Positions 1-10,277 of a stretch of 64,000 nt of DNA are shown in pieces; position 1 is the stretch's first letter, and each line of letters opens with the position of its first letter. Position numbers and translations under genes: made by a program. Source of the stretch: Harenicola maris (GTDB lineage: Bacteria > Pseudomonadota > Alphaproteobacteria > Rhodobacterales > Rhodobacteraceae); assembly GCA_018524345.1 (NCBI GenBank), contig JADQAZ010000003.1, positions 434,001 to 498,000 on the forward strand, given 5' to 3'. The notes below the pieces were generated by a model. That model did no database searches, was not told the origin of the DNA, and was given only the letters and a program-made list of their open reading frames with translations.

Positions 1-1251
1 GCGGGGCGGTATTTCCGCTCTGACGGGATGAACGGTCACCGTGTGGTGATCGGCAAGGACACGCGGCTGTCGGGCTATATGTTCGAGAATGCGCTGACGG
101 CTGGTCTGACCTCTACGGGGATGAATGTTCTGCTGCTTGGCCCTGTGCCGACCCCTGCGGTGGGGTATTTGACGCGCTCCATGCGGGCCGATCTGGGCAT
201 CATGATTTCCGCCAGCCACAATCCGCACCACGACAATGGCATCAAGTTTTTCGGGCCGGACGGGTTCAAGCTGTCTGACGAGGCCGAGGAAGAGATCGAG
301 GCCATGGTGGAGAACGGGGTTGATCTGGCGCAGGCCGAGAATATCGGCCGTGCCAAGCGGATCGACGATGGCCGTCATCGTTATGTGGAGCGCGCCAAGA
401 GCACCTTCCCTGGTGGGCTATCGCTCAAGGGCCTGAAGGTTGTGGTGGACTGCGCCAATGGTGCGGCCTATCGCACCGCGCCCGAGGTTTTGTGGGAGCT
501 GGGGGCCGAGGTTGTGCCCGTGGGCGTGACGCCCAATGGCACCAATATCAACCTGCGTTGTGGCTCGACCCATACGGATACGGCGGCGGAGGCGATCATT
601 GCCCATGGGGCGGATGTGGGCATTTGTCTTGATGGCGATGCGGATCGGGTGATGATTTTGGATCAGACCGGGGCCGTGGCCGACGGGGACCAGATCATGG
701 CGCTGCTTGCGCGTCGTTGGGCCGAGGGCGGCTTGTTGCGCGGCGGGGCCTTGGTGGCGACGGTGATGTCGAACCTCGGGCTGGAGCGCTTTGTCGAGGG
801 GCAGGGCATGGTGTTGGAACGCACGCCTGTTGGCGACCGCTATGTCGTAGAGCGGATGCGCGAGGGCGGCTTTAACCTTGGCGGGGAGCAGTCGGGTCAT
901 ATCGTGATGACCGACTATGCCACCACCGGCGATGGGTTGATCGCGGGGCTGCAATTCCTTGCGGCCATGGTGGAGAGCGGCCAGCCTGCCTCTGAACTGG
1001 CCAAGAGTTTCGAGCCGGTGCCGCAGCTTTTGCAAAATGTCCGCTACGGGGCGGATAAGGCGCCGCTTGATGCGGCATCTGTGCAGCAGAGCATTCGCGA
1101 TGCCGAAGCCCGCCTGACTGGCAAGGGGCGGCTGTTGATCCGCAAATCGGGCACCGAGCCTTTGATCCGCGTCATGGCGGAATGCGAGGATGAGGTGATG
1201 CTGGCGGAAGTCGTCGGCAGTGTTGTGCAGGCCGTCGAGGCGGCGGTTTAA
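1..1251 (+). CDS. glmM: Phosphoglucosamine mutase (5'-truncated by window edge)
   Basis: Interconverts glucosamine-6-phosphate and glucosamine-1-phosphate in the cytoplasm, on the route to UDP-GlcNAc for peptidoglycan and LPS. The open frame runs from base 1 (AGRYFRSDG) through the ATG at 28, so that ATG is internal and the true start lies before the window; roughly 30-40 residues are missing compared with the usual ~448. Seen: the phosphoserine loop ISASHNP (about nt 205-228), the metal-binding loop DGDADR (about nt 631-648) and the C-terminal phosphate-binding motif [10 protein letters not shown] (about nt 1141-1170). The family assignment is firm. It converges with the leftward DMT transporter 7 bp downstream. 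Confidence 0.97.
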   Translation, partial: AGRYFRSDGMNGHRVVIGKDTRLSGYMFENALTAGLTSTGMNVLLLGPVPTPAVGYLTRSMRADLGIMISASHNPHHDNGIKFFGPDGFKLSDEAEEEIEAMVENGVDLAQAENIGRAKRIDDGRHRYVERAKSTFPGGLSLKGLKVVVDCANGAAYRTAPEVLWELGAEVVPVGVTPNGTNINLRCGSTHTDTAAEAIIAHGADVGICLDGDADRVMILDQTGAVADGDQIMALLARRWAEGGLLRGGALVATVMSNLGLERFVEGQGMVLERTPVGDRYVVERMREGGFNLGGEQSGHIVMTDYATTGDGLIAGLQFLAAMVESGQPASELAKSFEPVPQLLQNVRYGADKAPLDAASVQQSIRDAEARLTGKGRLLIRKSGTEPLIRVMAECEDEVMLAEVVGSVVQAVEAAV

Positions 1252-1258
1252 CCGCGCC

Positions 1259-2221
1259 TTAAGGGCGGCGGAACAGGGCGCGGCTCTGGCTGACGCCGAT
1301 GCCCAGCAGGATCAGCGCAAGGCCCCAGTAGAGGCCTTGCGGCAGGTCCTCTGCCATCACCGCGATGCCGAAGATCACCGACCAGACCGGCACCATGTAG
1401 CTTGTCAGCGACATGAAGAGCGAGCCTGCGGTGGTTATGACCCGCACGCGGATCACGGAGGCGAGCGCCGTTGGCAGGAGGGCGGCATAGAGCAGCGCAA
1501 GCAAGGGTTTCGATCGTGAGAGGTCGATGGACGGCAGGCCTTCCGTCGCCAGGGCCAGTGGCAGCAGCACCAAGGAGGCGGCAATCAACCCGCCGGAGGC
1601 GAAGGCGAGCGGCGGCATCTTTGGCGCGCGGCGCGTCATGATGGAGCCCACGGCATAGCCGCCCGCCGCGCCAAGGCAGGCCAGTTGGCCCCATGTTTGC
1701 AGGGCGCTGTCTTCCAGCGCGCCGGGGCCCTCCAGCGCGCCGGGGCCGATCAGGACCACCAGCCCGACAAAGCCGATGACCATGCCCGCCACGCGGCGCG
1801 GGCCGATCCCTTCCTCGGGCGAGAAGACCGCCACGAGGAGCAGCACCAGAAGCGGCCCCGCCCCCATGGCCACGCCCGCAAAGGCGGAAGGGATATGTTG
1901 TTGCCCCCATGACAGCAGCAAAAACGGCAGCGCGATGGAGATCACCCCGAAGCCCGCCACAAAGCCGAGGCCGCGATTGCCGCCCATGGCCCTGATCTGC
2001 TGCGGTCCCTGACCCAGCGCCGCGGCGCAGGCGGTCAGGACCGCGGCGCCGATGGTGCAGCGCCATGCGGCGACCGAGATCGGGCCGAAACCCTCCAGCG
2101 CCAGCCGCACGGACATGAAGGCCGTGCCCCAGACTATGCCGAGGGCGATCACCAGAAACCAGTTGAGCGCGCCGGGGTTTTCGGGGCTGGGGCCTGTGGG
2201 GGGAAGGGGGCGAGAAGTCAT
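1259..2221 (-). CDS. EamA/DMT-family transporter
   Basis: Predicted inner-membrane drug/metabolite exporter of about 320 aa with ten hydrophobic segments arranged as two EamA repeats; family members export amino acids or metabolites. Seen: WGTAFMSVRLALEGF near the N-terminus, typical of repeat 1. The frame could begin at 2305, but the extra N-terminus is Arg/Pro-rich and non-conserved, so the ATG at 2221 is chosen, although no good Shine-Dalgarno precedes it. A second member of the same family lies at 3438-4370 (both keep the WG.FMSV..ALEGF block), suggesting an old duplication. The substrate cannot be told from sequence. Confidence 0.85.
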   Translation of the reverse strand: MTSRPLPPTGPSPENPGALNWFLVIALGIVWGTAFMSVRLALEGFGPISVAAWRCTIGAAVLTACAAALGQGPQQIRAMGGNRGLGFVAGFGVISIALPFLLLSWGQQHIPSAFAGVAMGAGPLLVLLLVAVFSPEEGIGPRRVAGMVIGFVGLVVLIGPGALEGPGALEDSALQTWGQLACLGAAGGYAVGSIMTRRAPKMPPLAFASGGLIAASLVLLPLALATEGLPSIDLSRSKPLLALLYAALLPTALASVIRVRVITTAGSLFMSLTSYMVPVWSVIFGIAVMAEDLPQGLYWGLALILLGIGVSQSRALFRRP

Positions 2222-2360
2222 GGCGCAGGCTAGCGCCTTTGCGCGGGCGCGGCGAGGGGAAAGGGGCGGCAACAGTCTTGATTCAAAAACGCTTCTATGG
2301 CTCACTACCGCCAGTCAATTTTCGGCTGGAATAGCAAAGTCATTTTCATAGGAAGCTATC

Positions 2361-3434
2361 ATGCAAAGACCTATCATCAAACCCGGCAGCGGGTTGCCCA
2401 ATGGCGACGGCGACATCAACCTTTATGTCTCGCCCGAGGTGGGCCACAAGGACTGGTTCAACACAAAGCGCCGGGTCGTTTTCGTCAACGGGATGGCGAA
2501 TTCCAAGGCCGATCACCGCGCCTCTGCCCTCGGGCTTTCGACGCTTCAGGGGTGCCCTGCTGTCGGGGTGTTCAACGAGAAGGGGACGCTTTTTGCCGAT
2601 CTGGGGCAATGTATCCTCGACAAGGCGACCTTTGGTTCGGTTGAGCCGGATTTCACCAAACATTCCAGCGGTTTCGCAGGCTGGCTGGCGGTTGTTCTCT
2701 CGGCCTATGAGCTGAACAAGCTGCAGCATCCGAGCCTGACCCTAGTGGATTACGTGCATTTCCTGCTGCGCGGGAACAAGGCGACGCAATCGCTCTATGC
2801 CTATCTGGTGACCCTCTCGCCAGCGGAGCGGCAGGCGACCAAGATTTACTGTCATTCGCAGGGGAACTTGATCACCTCCAACGCGCTGACCGGCGTGGCC
2901 TTTGCCCTTGGTCTGGGCGCGATTGCGGGGATGGAGGTCAACGGGTTTGGCTCGCCTTGTCGCTATTGGCCTCCGGGGCTGAAGCGGACGAACTATGCCT
3001 TTACCTTTGATCCGGTCAGCTGGCTGGATTACCGGATTGCCTTTGACAATGTGAAGGTGGGCTTTGTCGCGGGGCACGGGTTTGACCTGTATCGCAAGTA
3101 TGACGGCGAGTTTGTGGTGAACCGGTTCCGCTGGGGGTCTTTCGGGCTGACGGCCTCGATGGACGAGAAGGGGCTGGCGCATTTCTGTGCCGATATGGGG
3201 AACAATCCGCCGCGCCTGATCGGGGTGTTCCAGCGGCTGATGACGCGCCATTGGTCGGATACGGATGACGTGGCCTTTTATTACACCAAGCGGATGCGGG
3301 AGAAATATCCCCATGTGATCAGGCAGATCGCCAAATCCTCGCCCGAGTTTATCAAGATCCTGTGCAAATGCATGGAGGGGGGCTGGACCACGGGGTCGGA
3401 GCGGGCGCAGATCAATTATCTTGAGGCGTTGTAG
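2361..3434 (+). CDS. Lipase-like alpha/beta hydrolase of unknown substrate
   Basis: A 357-aa protein with no obvious signal peptide. It contains a nucleophile-elbow-like CHSQGN (about residues 171-176, nt 2871-2888) after a predicted beta strand, as in lipases and PGAP1-like esterases, and an early VVFVNGMANSK strand-loop that could supply an oxyanion hole. GHGFDLY near residue 240 could hold the catalytic His. AGGAAG six bases before the ATG supports the start. It lies between two paralogous DMT transporters and is divergent from the first. The fold assignment is an inference from the elbow motif; the substrate is unknown. Confidence 0.6.
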   Translation: MQRPIIKPGSGLPNGDGDINLYVSPEVGHKDWFNTKRRVVFVNGMANSKADHRASALGLSTLQGCPAVGVFNEKGTLFADLGQCILDKATFGSVEPDFTKHSSGFAGWLAVVLSAYELNKLQHPSLTLVDYVHFLLRGNKATQSLYAYLVTLSPAERQATKIYCHSQGNLITSNALTGVAFALGLGAIAGMEVNGFGSPCRYWPPGLKRTNYAFTFDPVSWLDYRIAFDNVKVGFVAGHGFDLYRKYDGEFVVNRFRWGSFGLTASMDEKGLAHFCADMGNNPPRLIGVFQRLMTRHWSDTDDVAFYYTKRMREKYPHVIRQIAKSSPEFIKILCKCMEGGWTTGSERAQINYLEAL

Positions 3435-3437
3435 CGC

Positions 3438-4370
3438 CTAGCCCGATGGATAGCGCCCGAGCCGCCTTTGGCCGGCTTGGGTGACGCCCAGACCGCAAAG
3501 GATCAGGGCGAGGGCGGGGGCAAAGCCACTGGGCAGGGACTCCGACAAGATCGCATAGCCGAAGATCACCGACCAGATCGGCACCTGATAGTTCACAAGG
3601 CTCATGAAGCTCGGCCCCGCCGAGGTGATCACCCGCACCAGCAGCAGGGTGGCCAACGCCGTGGGAAAGAGCCCGAGGTAGCCCATGGCCAGAAGCGGGC
3701 TGGCGTCGGTGGGGATCACCGGCGGGCCTTCGATGGCGAAGGAGAGGCCGGTGGAGATCAGGGCCGAGAGCAGCAGCCCCGCGGCGGAAAAGCTGATCAG
3801 GTCAATGCGCGGGCAGAGGCGTGTGTTGACCGAGCCGATGGCATAGCAGGCCGCCGCCCCGATACAGGCGAATTTCGCGGCCAGAAGGCCATCGGAGCCG
3901 AGGGACAGCAGACTGCCCCAGCCGATCAGGGTCAACACGCCGAAGAACCCCATGGTGAAGCCGAGGGTTTTGAACAGGGTCAGACGTTCCCCCGGCACGA
4001 AGGCGGCGGCGATTGGCAGGGTGATCAGGGGCACGGCGGCCATGGTCACTCCGGCAAAGGCCGAGGGCACATGGGTTTGGCCCCAGCTGAGCAGGGCAAA
4101 GGGCAGGGAGTTGGTAAAGAGCGCAAAGACCAGCAGATGCGCCCAGATGCGCGGGCCTTGGGGTTGCCTCCAGCGCGGCAGGCGCCGCCCTGTGGTGGCC
4201 GCCGCAACCAGCAAGAGCACCGCCCCGATCACCAGCCGCCAAGCCGAGAGCCAGAAGGGGGAGAACCCTTCCAGCGCGACGGTGACGGACATGAAGGACG
4301 CGCCCCAGATCACCCCCAGAAGGGCGAGGATGAGCCAGTTTTCGAGGCCGGGTTTTTGCGCTGTGGTCAT
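3438..4370 (-). CDS. EamA/DMT-family transporter
   Basis: About 310 aa, ten predicted membrane helices in two EamA repeats, a presumed metabolite exporter in the inner membrane. Its start region (ENWLILALLGVIWGASF, then MSVTVALEGFSP) parallels the transporter at 1259-2221, so the two are paralogues. The ATG at 4370 is preferred over that at 4406 because the 12 extra residues are Arg/Gly-rich and precede the usual family start. Its stop lies 3 bp from the end of the lipase-like gene, with which it converges. Substrate not assignable. Confidence 0.85.
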   Translation of the reverse strand: MTTAQKPGLENWLILALLGVIWGASFMSVTVALEGFSPFWLSAWRLVIGAVLLLVAAATTGRRLPRWRQPQGPRIWAHLLVFALFTNSLPFALLSWGQTHVPSAFAGVTMAAVPLITLPIAAAFVPGERLTLFKTLGFTMGFFGVLTLIGWGSLLSLGSDGLLAAKFACIGAAACYAIGSVNTRLCPRIDLISFSAAGLLLSALISTGLSFAIEGPPVIPTDASPLLAMGYLGLFPTALATLLLVRVITSAGPSFMSLVNYQVPIWSVIFGYAILSESLPSGFAPALALILCGLGVTQAGQRRLGRYPSG

Positions 4371-4429
4371 GGCATGGCCATATCCGGCGGGGCGGCGAAA
4401 GACCATTGGGAAAACCGCCTGCGGGCGGG

Positions 4430-4462
4430 CAAAAAGAAAGGCGCCGCAGAGGGGCGCCTTTC
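4430..4462 (-). terminator. Rho-independent terminator of ilvC
   Basis: Inverted repeat GAAAGGCGCC / GGCGCCTTTC (4436-4445 with 4453-4462). On the minus strand a CTTTTTG tract follows it. It lies 26 bp past the ilvC stop codon. Confidence 0.8.
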
Positions 4463-4487
4463 AAAATCTATGGGTGGGTCGAAGCGA

Positions 4488-5525
<1,038 letters not shown>

Positions 5526-5620
5526 TTAGATGTTAGGGTTACAGATGTTTTATTCTGATCGCAGCGTGTCTAGCGAAATTTTCGGAGGATGCAATCGGGG
5601 TTTGGGTAGTTTTTAGGCGG

Positions 5621-6811
5621 TTAATGACTGCCAAGGCCCGCTTTCATCACTTGTTGGCGCAGAAATGGCAGGCCGTGGACGGCTTTTAGCCCCGCGAGCC
5701 GCAGAGTCTGGGCGATTGGCGCGCCGGAGGCGGTGACGCGGTTATACAGATCAATCGCGGCGACTCGGGCGGCGATGTCGCCTTGGCGCGCGCGGGCATA
5801 GGCGGCAAGGGCCTGCGGCGTGCCGGGATCATTTGGGTATTTCGCGGCGGCGGTGATCAGGGCCGCGATATCGGCCAGAGAGGTATTGAGCCCCTGCGCC
5901 CCGATGGGCGGCAGGACATGGGCGGCCTCGGCCACCAGCGCGCAGCGCTGTGCGGTGAGGGCCTGCGCCCGCTGGCTGATGATCGGCCAGAGCTGGCGCG
6001 TGGAGGCGAGGGTCATCTGCCCCAGCACGCCGCAGGAGCGGGCGGTGATCGCCTCGTTGAAGGCGGGGGCGTCCATTGCGGCGAGGGCCTGTGCCTCGGC
6101 GCCCGGGTTCATCCAGACGATGGCGGAGGCGGGTTTGCCGTCTTGGTCGGGCAGGGGGACGGTGGTGAAGGGGCCGCCCTGATTGTAGATTTCGGTGGAG
6201 ATGTTGCCATGGGGCGCTGAGTGGGTGACGGCAAAGGCGAGGGCCTTTTGCCCGTAGCGGTTGGTGTGCACGGCGATGCCGGCGGCCTCGCGCACGTGGC
6301 TGCCCCTGCCGTCCGCGCCGACCAGCAGCTTGGCCTCAATCGAGGTGCCATCGGTCAGGCGGATGATGCCGCTGGCGTCGCGCGGGGTCATGGCGGCAAA
6401 GCCGGTGCCATGGCGCAGGGTGATATTGGGGGCTCTGGCGATGGCCGCGTGGAGGGCGGCGATCATCTGCGTATTGGGGATGTTCCAGCCGAAGGGGTCG
6501 CCCGACAGTTCGGCGGCATCGAAGAGGCGCCTTGTGCGCTCCACGGCGGGGGTGCCGATGCTGTCGATGATCTGCAGCGATTGCAGGGGCGTGGCCAGCG
6601 GGGCGAGGGCGGGCCAGAGACCGATCTCCAGCAGCAGCTCCTGCGCCGGTTGCAGATAGGCGGTGGAGCGTTGGTCGCGCACGGTGCCGTCCGGTGCGGG
6701 CTCTGGCGTGACAAGGGTGACGTCAAAGCCCGAAGTGCCAAGGCCCAAGGCGGCGCAAAGCCCGGCGATGCCGCCGCCTGCGATCACGATATCGGTCTGC
6801 TCTCTGCCCAT
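5621..6811 (-). CDS. UbiH/UbiF/COQ6-family FAD-dependent ubiquinone hydroxylase
   Basis: About 396 aa aromatic-ring monooxygenase, expected to hydroxylate a ubiquinone precursor at the membrane. Seen: N-terminal FAD-binding IVIAGGGIAGLCAALGL, the mid-protein KLLVGADGRGSHVR (DG motif) and the C-terminal LPPIGAQGLNTSLADIAAL, in place of the usual GD...HP.GG.G region. AAAGGAG at 6818-6824 is correctly spaced for the ATG at 6811, so the ATG at 6832 is rejected. Which ring position it hydroxylates (UbiH, F, I or L) cannot be decided. A COQ9-like gene lies elsewhere at 24.2 kb. Confidence 0.88.
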   Translation of the reverse strand: MGREQTDIVIAGGGIAGLCAALGLGTSGFDVTLVTPEPAPDGTVRDQRSTAYLQPAQELLLEIGLWPALAPLATPLQSLQIIDSIGTPAVERTRRLFDAAELSGDPFGWNIPNTQMIAALHAAIARAPNITLRHGTGFAAMTPRDASGIIRLTDGTSIEAKLLVGADGRGSHVREAAGIAVHTNRYGQKALAFAVTHSAPHGNISTEIYNQGGPFTTVPLPDQDGKPASAIVWMNPGAEAQALAAMDAPAFNEAITARSCGVLGQMTLASTRQLWPIISQRAQALTAQRCALVAEAAHVLPPIGAQGLNTSLADIAALITAAAKYPNDPGTPQALAAYARARQGDIAARVAAIDLYNRVTASGAPIAQTLRLAGLKAVHGLPFLRQQVMKAGLGSH

Positions 6812-6880
6812 TGCTGGCTCCTTTGGCGGCAATTTACCCCCCGCGCGGGCGGGAGGCGAGGCGGCAGATTGACCCGCCGG

Positions 6881-7525
6881 TTAGGGCAGCGCTGTCAGAA
6901 AGGCCGCGAGGTCGTCGGTGTGGTGGTGGATATGGGCGGCCGGTGCGGCGGCGGGGGCCACATGGACCGTGGTCAGCCCCATGTCATGGGGGGCGGCGAG
7001 GTTGCGGGGGTCATCCTCGAACATGGCGGCTGTGCCATGGGGCACCCCGTCCAGCGCAAAGATCATGTCATAGGCGGCGCGCTGCGGTTTGGGCAGGAAA
7101 TCCGCGTGTTCAATGCCATAGACCGCATCCATCAGGCCCCCGAGGCCGCGGGCCTTGAGCACGTTATGCGCATAGGGTTCGCAGCCGTTGGTATAGACGA
7201 TCTTGCGGCCGGGCAGGGCGGCGATGGCCTCGGCGAGGGCGGGCTCTGGCGACAGGACGCTGAAGTCGATGTCATGGACATGGGTGAGGTAGGGCGCGGG
7301 GTCGAGCCCGTGGTTCTGCATCAGGCCGGACAGGGTGGTGCCGTAGTCGCGCCAGTATTCGGCGCGCATCACCCCCGCCTTTTCCGGCGTCACGCCAAGC
7401 TCCTGCACGATCCAGTCGACCATCTTGACCTCGATCTGGTCAAACAGCCGCATGTGGGGCGGGTATAGCGTATTGTCGAGGTCAAAGACCCATGTGGTGA
7501 TATGTTCGAAACGGCCCTGTGTCAT
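6881..7525 (-). CDS. HAD-family pyrimidine 5'-nucleotidase (SDT1/Phm8 type)
   Basis: About 214 aa cytoplasmic phosphatase. Motif I is WVFDLDNTLYP (nucleophile Asp and second Asp), motif II is the Thr in VYTNG (~113), and motif III/IV is LPKPQRAAYD followed by FEDDPRNL. The pattern DLDNTLYP with a helical cap matches bacterial pyrimidine 5'-nucleotidases related to yeast SDT1, which dephosphorylate UMP/CMP-type substrates; specificity here is inferred. The start at 7525 (MTQGRFEH) is preferred over 7561 because the extra residues are Pro/Ser-rich. It is divergent from the GntR gene that follows. Confidence 0.8.
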   Translation of the reverse strand: MTQGRFEHITTWVFDLDNTLYPPHMRLFDQIEVKMVDWIVQELGVTPEKAGVMRAEYWRDYGTTLSGLMQNHGLDPAPYLTHVHDIDFSVLSPEPALAEAIAALPGRKIVYTNGCEPYAHNVLKARGLGGLMDAVYGIEHADFLPKPQRAAYDMIFALDGVPHGTAAMFEDDPRNLAAPHDMGLTTVHVAPAAAPAAHIHHHTDDLAAFLTALP

Positions 7526-7637
7526 GGGTGGCAAGCTATGGCTTGGCGGGGACGGGGGCAAGATGCGTCGTTGCGCGGGGTTGCTTGGGCGGGGGGCATC
7601 GGCCTAGATAGTGCGAATGATCCGAGGGAAAGACCTA

Positions 7638-8288
7638 ATGGCAGAAGACCGCAGCGGACAAAAAGACGCCTATCGCCTGATCCTTGAGGCCATCGATGTG
7701 GGGGTTTTCAAGCCGGGGGACCGGCTGGTGGAGAGCGATCTGGCGGATCGGTTCGGCGTGTCGCGCACCCCTGTGCGCGAGGCTTTGCAGCGGCTGGAGA
7801 CGCAATCGCTGTTGTCGCGGGACGGGCGGTCTTTGGTGGTTGCCTCGCTGGATCACAACCAGTTGGCGGAGCTTTATGTGGTGCGCTGCGAGCTGGAGGG
7901 GCTGGCGGCGCGGCTGGCGGCGCGGCATGCGACCTCGGAGGAGATCCGCGTGCTGAATGATCTGGTGGCGGAGGACTGGAAGCTGGTCGATGATCCGCAG
8001 GCCCTGTCTCGGGGGAACCGCCGGTTTCACCGGCAGATCCACCTTGCCTCGCACAACCGCTTTCTGGTGCAGCAGCTGGACCTCGTTTACCGGCCCATGG
8101 CCCTTATGGCGACGACCTCTCTGGCGGCGGAGGGGCGCGGGCGGGATGCTCTGCAGGAGCATCAGGCCATCGTCGATGCGATTGCCGCGCGCGATGAGGA
8201 TGCGGCCTATAATGCCTTCAAGGATCACATCTCCACTGCCTTTGTGCAGCGCCTGAAGGTTGATGCGGAAGCGCCTGTTTCTATTTAG
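7638..8288 (+). CDS. GntR-family regulator with FCD domain
   Basis: Predicted metabolite-responsive transcription factor, 216 aa. The N-terminal winged helix includes FKPGDRLVESDLADRFGVSR and TPVREALQRLE (residues ~22-58). The C-terminal all-helical FCD domain carries the metal-binding type residues in NRRFHRQIHLASHN (~131) and LQEHQAIVDAIAARD (~175). GAGGGAAAG before the ATG at 7638 favours this start over 7611. It overlaps the convergent glycosyltransferase gene by 8 bp at the stop codons. No clear target gene adjoins it, other than the divergent nucleotidase. Confidence 0.88.
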   Translation: MAEDRSGQKDAYRLILEAIDVGVFKPGDRLVESDLADRFGVSRTPVREALQRLETQSLLSRDGRSLVVASLDHNQLAELYVVRCELEGLAARLAARHATSEEIRVLNDLVAEDWKLVDDPQALSRGNRRFHRQIHLASHNRFLVQQLDLVYRPMALMATTSLAAEGRGRDALQEHQAIVDAIAARDEDAAYNAFKDHISTAFVQRLKVDAEAPVSI

Positions 8289-10185
8289 CATTTTCGGGTG
8301 TTACAACAGGCGCCCCATGGGTGGTTTTGTCCCAGTAGAAGGGGCGCAGCATGACCTCCCACCAGGCCTTGAACATGGCCGCGGTGCCCATCATGAAATA
8401 GATATGCAGGCCCGGCAGCCATTTGATCAGGTCGCGGTGTCCGGCCCGCGACAGGGCGATGCCCGAGATCGCAAGGGAGGCCAGCTCGGAGGCCAGAAAC
8501 ACCCCGGCGAGGGCCCATAGGCCCGCGCTCCCGAGCCATGGTTGCAGCGGGTGCGTCACGCTGAAAAGCGGGAGCCAGAAGGTCCAGAGCAGGGGGGCGG
8601 TGGTGAACTGGATCAGGGTTGAGAGGAACACCATCTGAAAGCCGAAAAAGGCGCGAGGGCCAAGGTCCGCATAGAGCTGTTTCGGGCGGCGCATATGGAC
8701 GCCCCATGTCAGGGCGTAGCCCTTGAGCCAGCGCGAGCGTTGCTTGACCCAAGCGCGCGGGGTGCAGGTGCATTCCTCAAGCGTGGTGGTGGAGATAAGC
8801 TCCGTCCGGTAGCCCGCCCGCGCAAGGCGGATGCCAAGGTCGGCATCCTCGGTGACGTTATGGGCATCCCACCCGCCGAGGGCCTCCAATGCGCTGCGGC
8901 GGAAGAACAGGGTGGTGCCGCCAAGGGGCACGGCCAGTTTCATCCGCGCAAGGCCGGGCAGGATCAGGCGAAACCATGTGGCATATTCCGCCGTGAACCA
9001 GCGGCTGATCCAGTTGTGCCGCGCATTGTAGAAATCAAGCGCGCCCTGCACGCAGGCAAGACGGTCATCGCCGTTGTGGAAGGCTTTGACCATTTGGTGG
9101 ATCTGGTCGGGGGCGGGGTTGTCCTCTGCGTCCCAGACGCCGATCAGGCTGCCGTGGCAGAAATCCAGCGCGTAGTTCATGGCGCGGGGTTTGGTGCGCA
9201 GCCGCCCCTGCGGCACGGCGATGATGCGCATCCAGTCCGGCAGGCGGGTGGTGGCGAGGGCCATCTGCGTGGTGGTATCGTCCGCCTCGACCACGAGGCA
9301 GATATCGAGGAGTTCGCGCGGGTAGGATTGCTTTTTGAGCCGCTCGGCCAGCCGTTCGGCGATATGGGTTTCGCGGAACAGGGGCACAAGGACGGAGACC
9401 TTGGGCAGCTTGTGCGGCAGGGCCTTAACGTCCCCCTCCGGCGGGGCGGGGGCCTTGTAGTCGGACCATGCGCAGGCGGCCTTGAGGACAAGCCCTGCGA
9501 GCATGGTGCAGAGGGCAAGGCCGAAGCCGAGGGCGAAGAGCAGCAGTGGCGCAAACCACAGCAGCGCAGCGCAGAGCGCGGCAAAGCCCCAGAGCATCAG
9601 CGAGAGGCGCGAGACGGGGCGCGCGCGGCAGCTGAGGTCAAGCGGGACGCGATATTCGGCCTGCCGCGACAACCCGTTATGGCCGATCTGTTCAATCGCT
9701 TGCAGCAGGTCGGCCTCATTGCAGTAAACAAGGCGGACAGGGCCGAAGCTGTCCTGCAGATCGGGCAGGTGGCGGGTGAAGGCGGCGCGGTCCGGCGCGG
9801 CGACAAGGACGGTGCCGTCCTCGGCGCGTTTCCACGGCAGGATGCGGGCGCGCAGGGCGCGGCCAAGGCCGAAGCTGTCCGCAAGCCATGGGTCGGGCGG
9901 GTCATTCACGAGGTCGGCCTGTTGCACGCCCCATTGGCGGGCAATGGCGGCATCGAGGATATCGGGCGCCACCATGTTATGGGCGCGCAGGATATCGCCC
10001 AGCAGGGCATCCTCGCGCTGTTGGATGGCCAGCGCCTTGATCAGGTCAGCGGGGGCGAGGGCCCCCTCCGTCAGGAGCATTTTGCCGAGCAGGGGCGCAG
10101 AGGTGGCCACCGCCCCGGGCAGGGGCGCCTTGCGGCGGCGAAGCGCCCCCGTTCGGGGCACGATCTTGAGGTGACGCGCGTGCAT
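8281..10185 (-). CDS. Family 2 glycosyltransferase with N-terminal MshEN-like domain
   Basis: 634 aa. Residues ~30-165 (LLGKMLLTEGALAPADL, then LLGDILRAHN and QWGVQQADL) resemble the MshEN/GSPII_E_N domain, which in some ATPases binds cyclic-di-GMP. About residues 195-240 form two hydrophobic segments, followed by a processive GT2 domain: DAEDNP (~352), TEDADLG (~447) and QRSRWLKG (~483), the D,D,QxxRW signature of cellulose-synthase-like enzymes. Several C-terminal membrane helices follow. The same architecture is annotated as XagB-like glycosyltransferase. It probably makes or exports an exopolysaccharide at the inner membrane; control by cyclic-di-GMP is inference. Confidence 0.85.
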   Translation of the reverse strand: MHARHLKIVPRTGALRRRKAPLPGAVATSAPLLGKMLLTEGALAPADLIKALAIQQREDALLGDILRAHNMVAPDILDAAIARQWGVQQADLVNDPPDPWLADSFGLGRALRARILPWKRAEDGTVLVAAPDRAAFTRHLPDLQDSFGPVRLVYCNEADLLQAIEQIGHNGLSRQAEYRVPLDLSCRARPVSRLSLMLWGFAALCAALLWFAPLLLFALGFGLALCTMLAGLVLKAACAWSDYKAPAPPEGDVKALPHKLPKVSVLVPLFRETHIAERLAERLKKQSYPRELLDICLVVEADDTTTQMALATTRLPDWMRIIAVPQGRLRTKPRAMNYALDFCHGSLIGVWDAEDNPAPDQIHQMVKAFHNGDDRLACVQGALDFYNARHNWISRWFTAEYATWFRLILPGLARMKLAVPLGGTTLFFRRSALEALGGWDAHNVTEDADLGIRLARAGYRTELISTTTLEECTCTPRAWVKQRSRWLKGYALTWGVHMRRPKQLYADLGPRAFFGFQMVFLSTLIQFTTAPLLWTFWLPLFSVTHPLQPWLGSAGLWALAGVFLASELASLAISGIALSRAGHRDLIKWLPGLHIYFMMGTAAMFKAWWEVMLRPFYWDKTTHGAPVVTPENAK

Positions 10186-10277
10186 GATGGCCCTATCGAT
10201 GCGGATGGGGCCAATCTGCCGTATTGGTGGTTAACAATCGCTTAAGACGGAGGGAAAAACCCTGTCTTTACGCAGAT

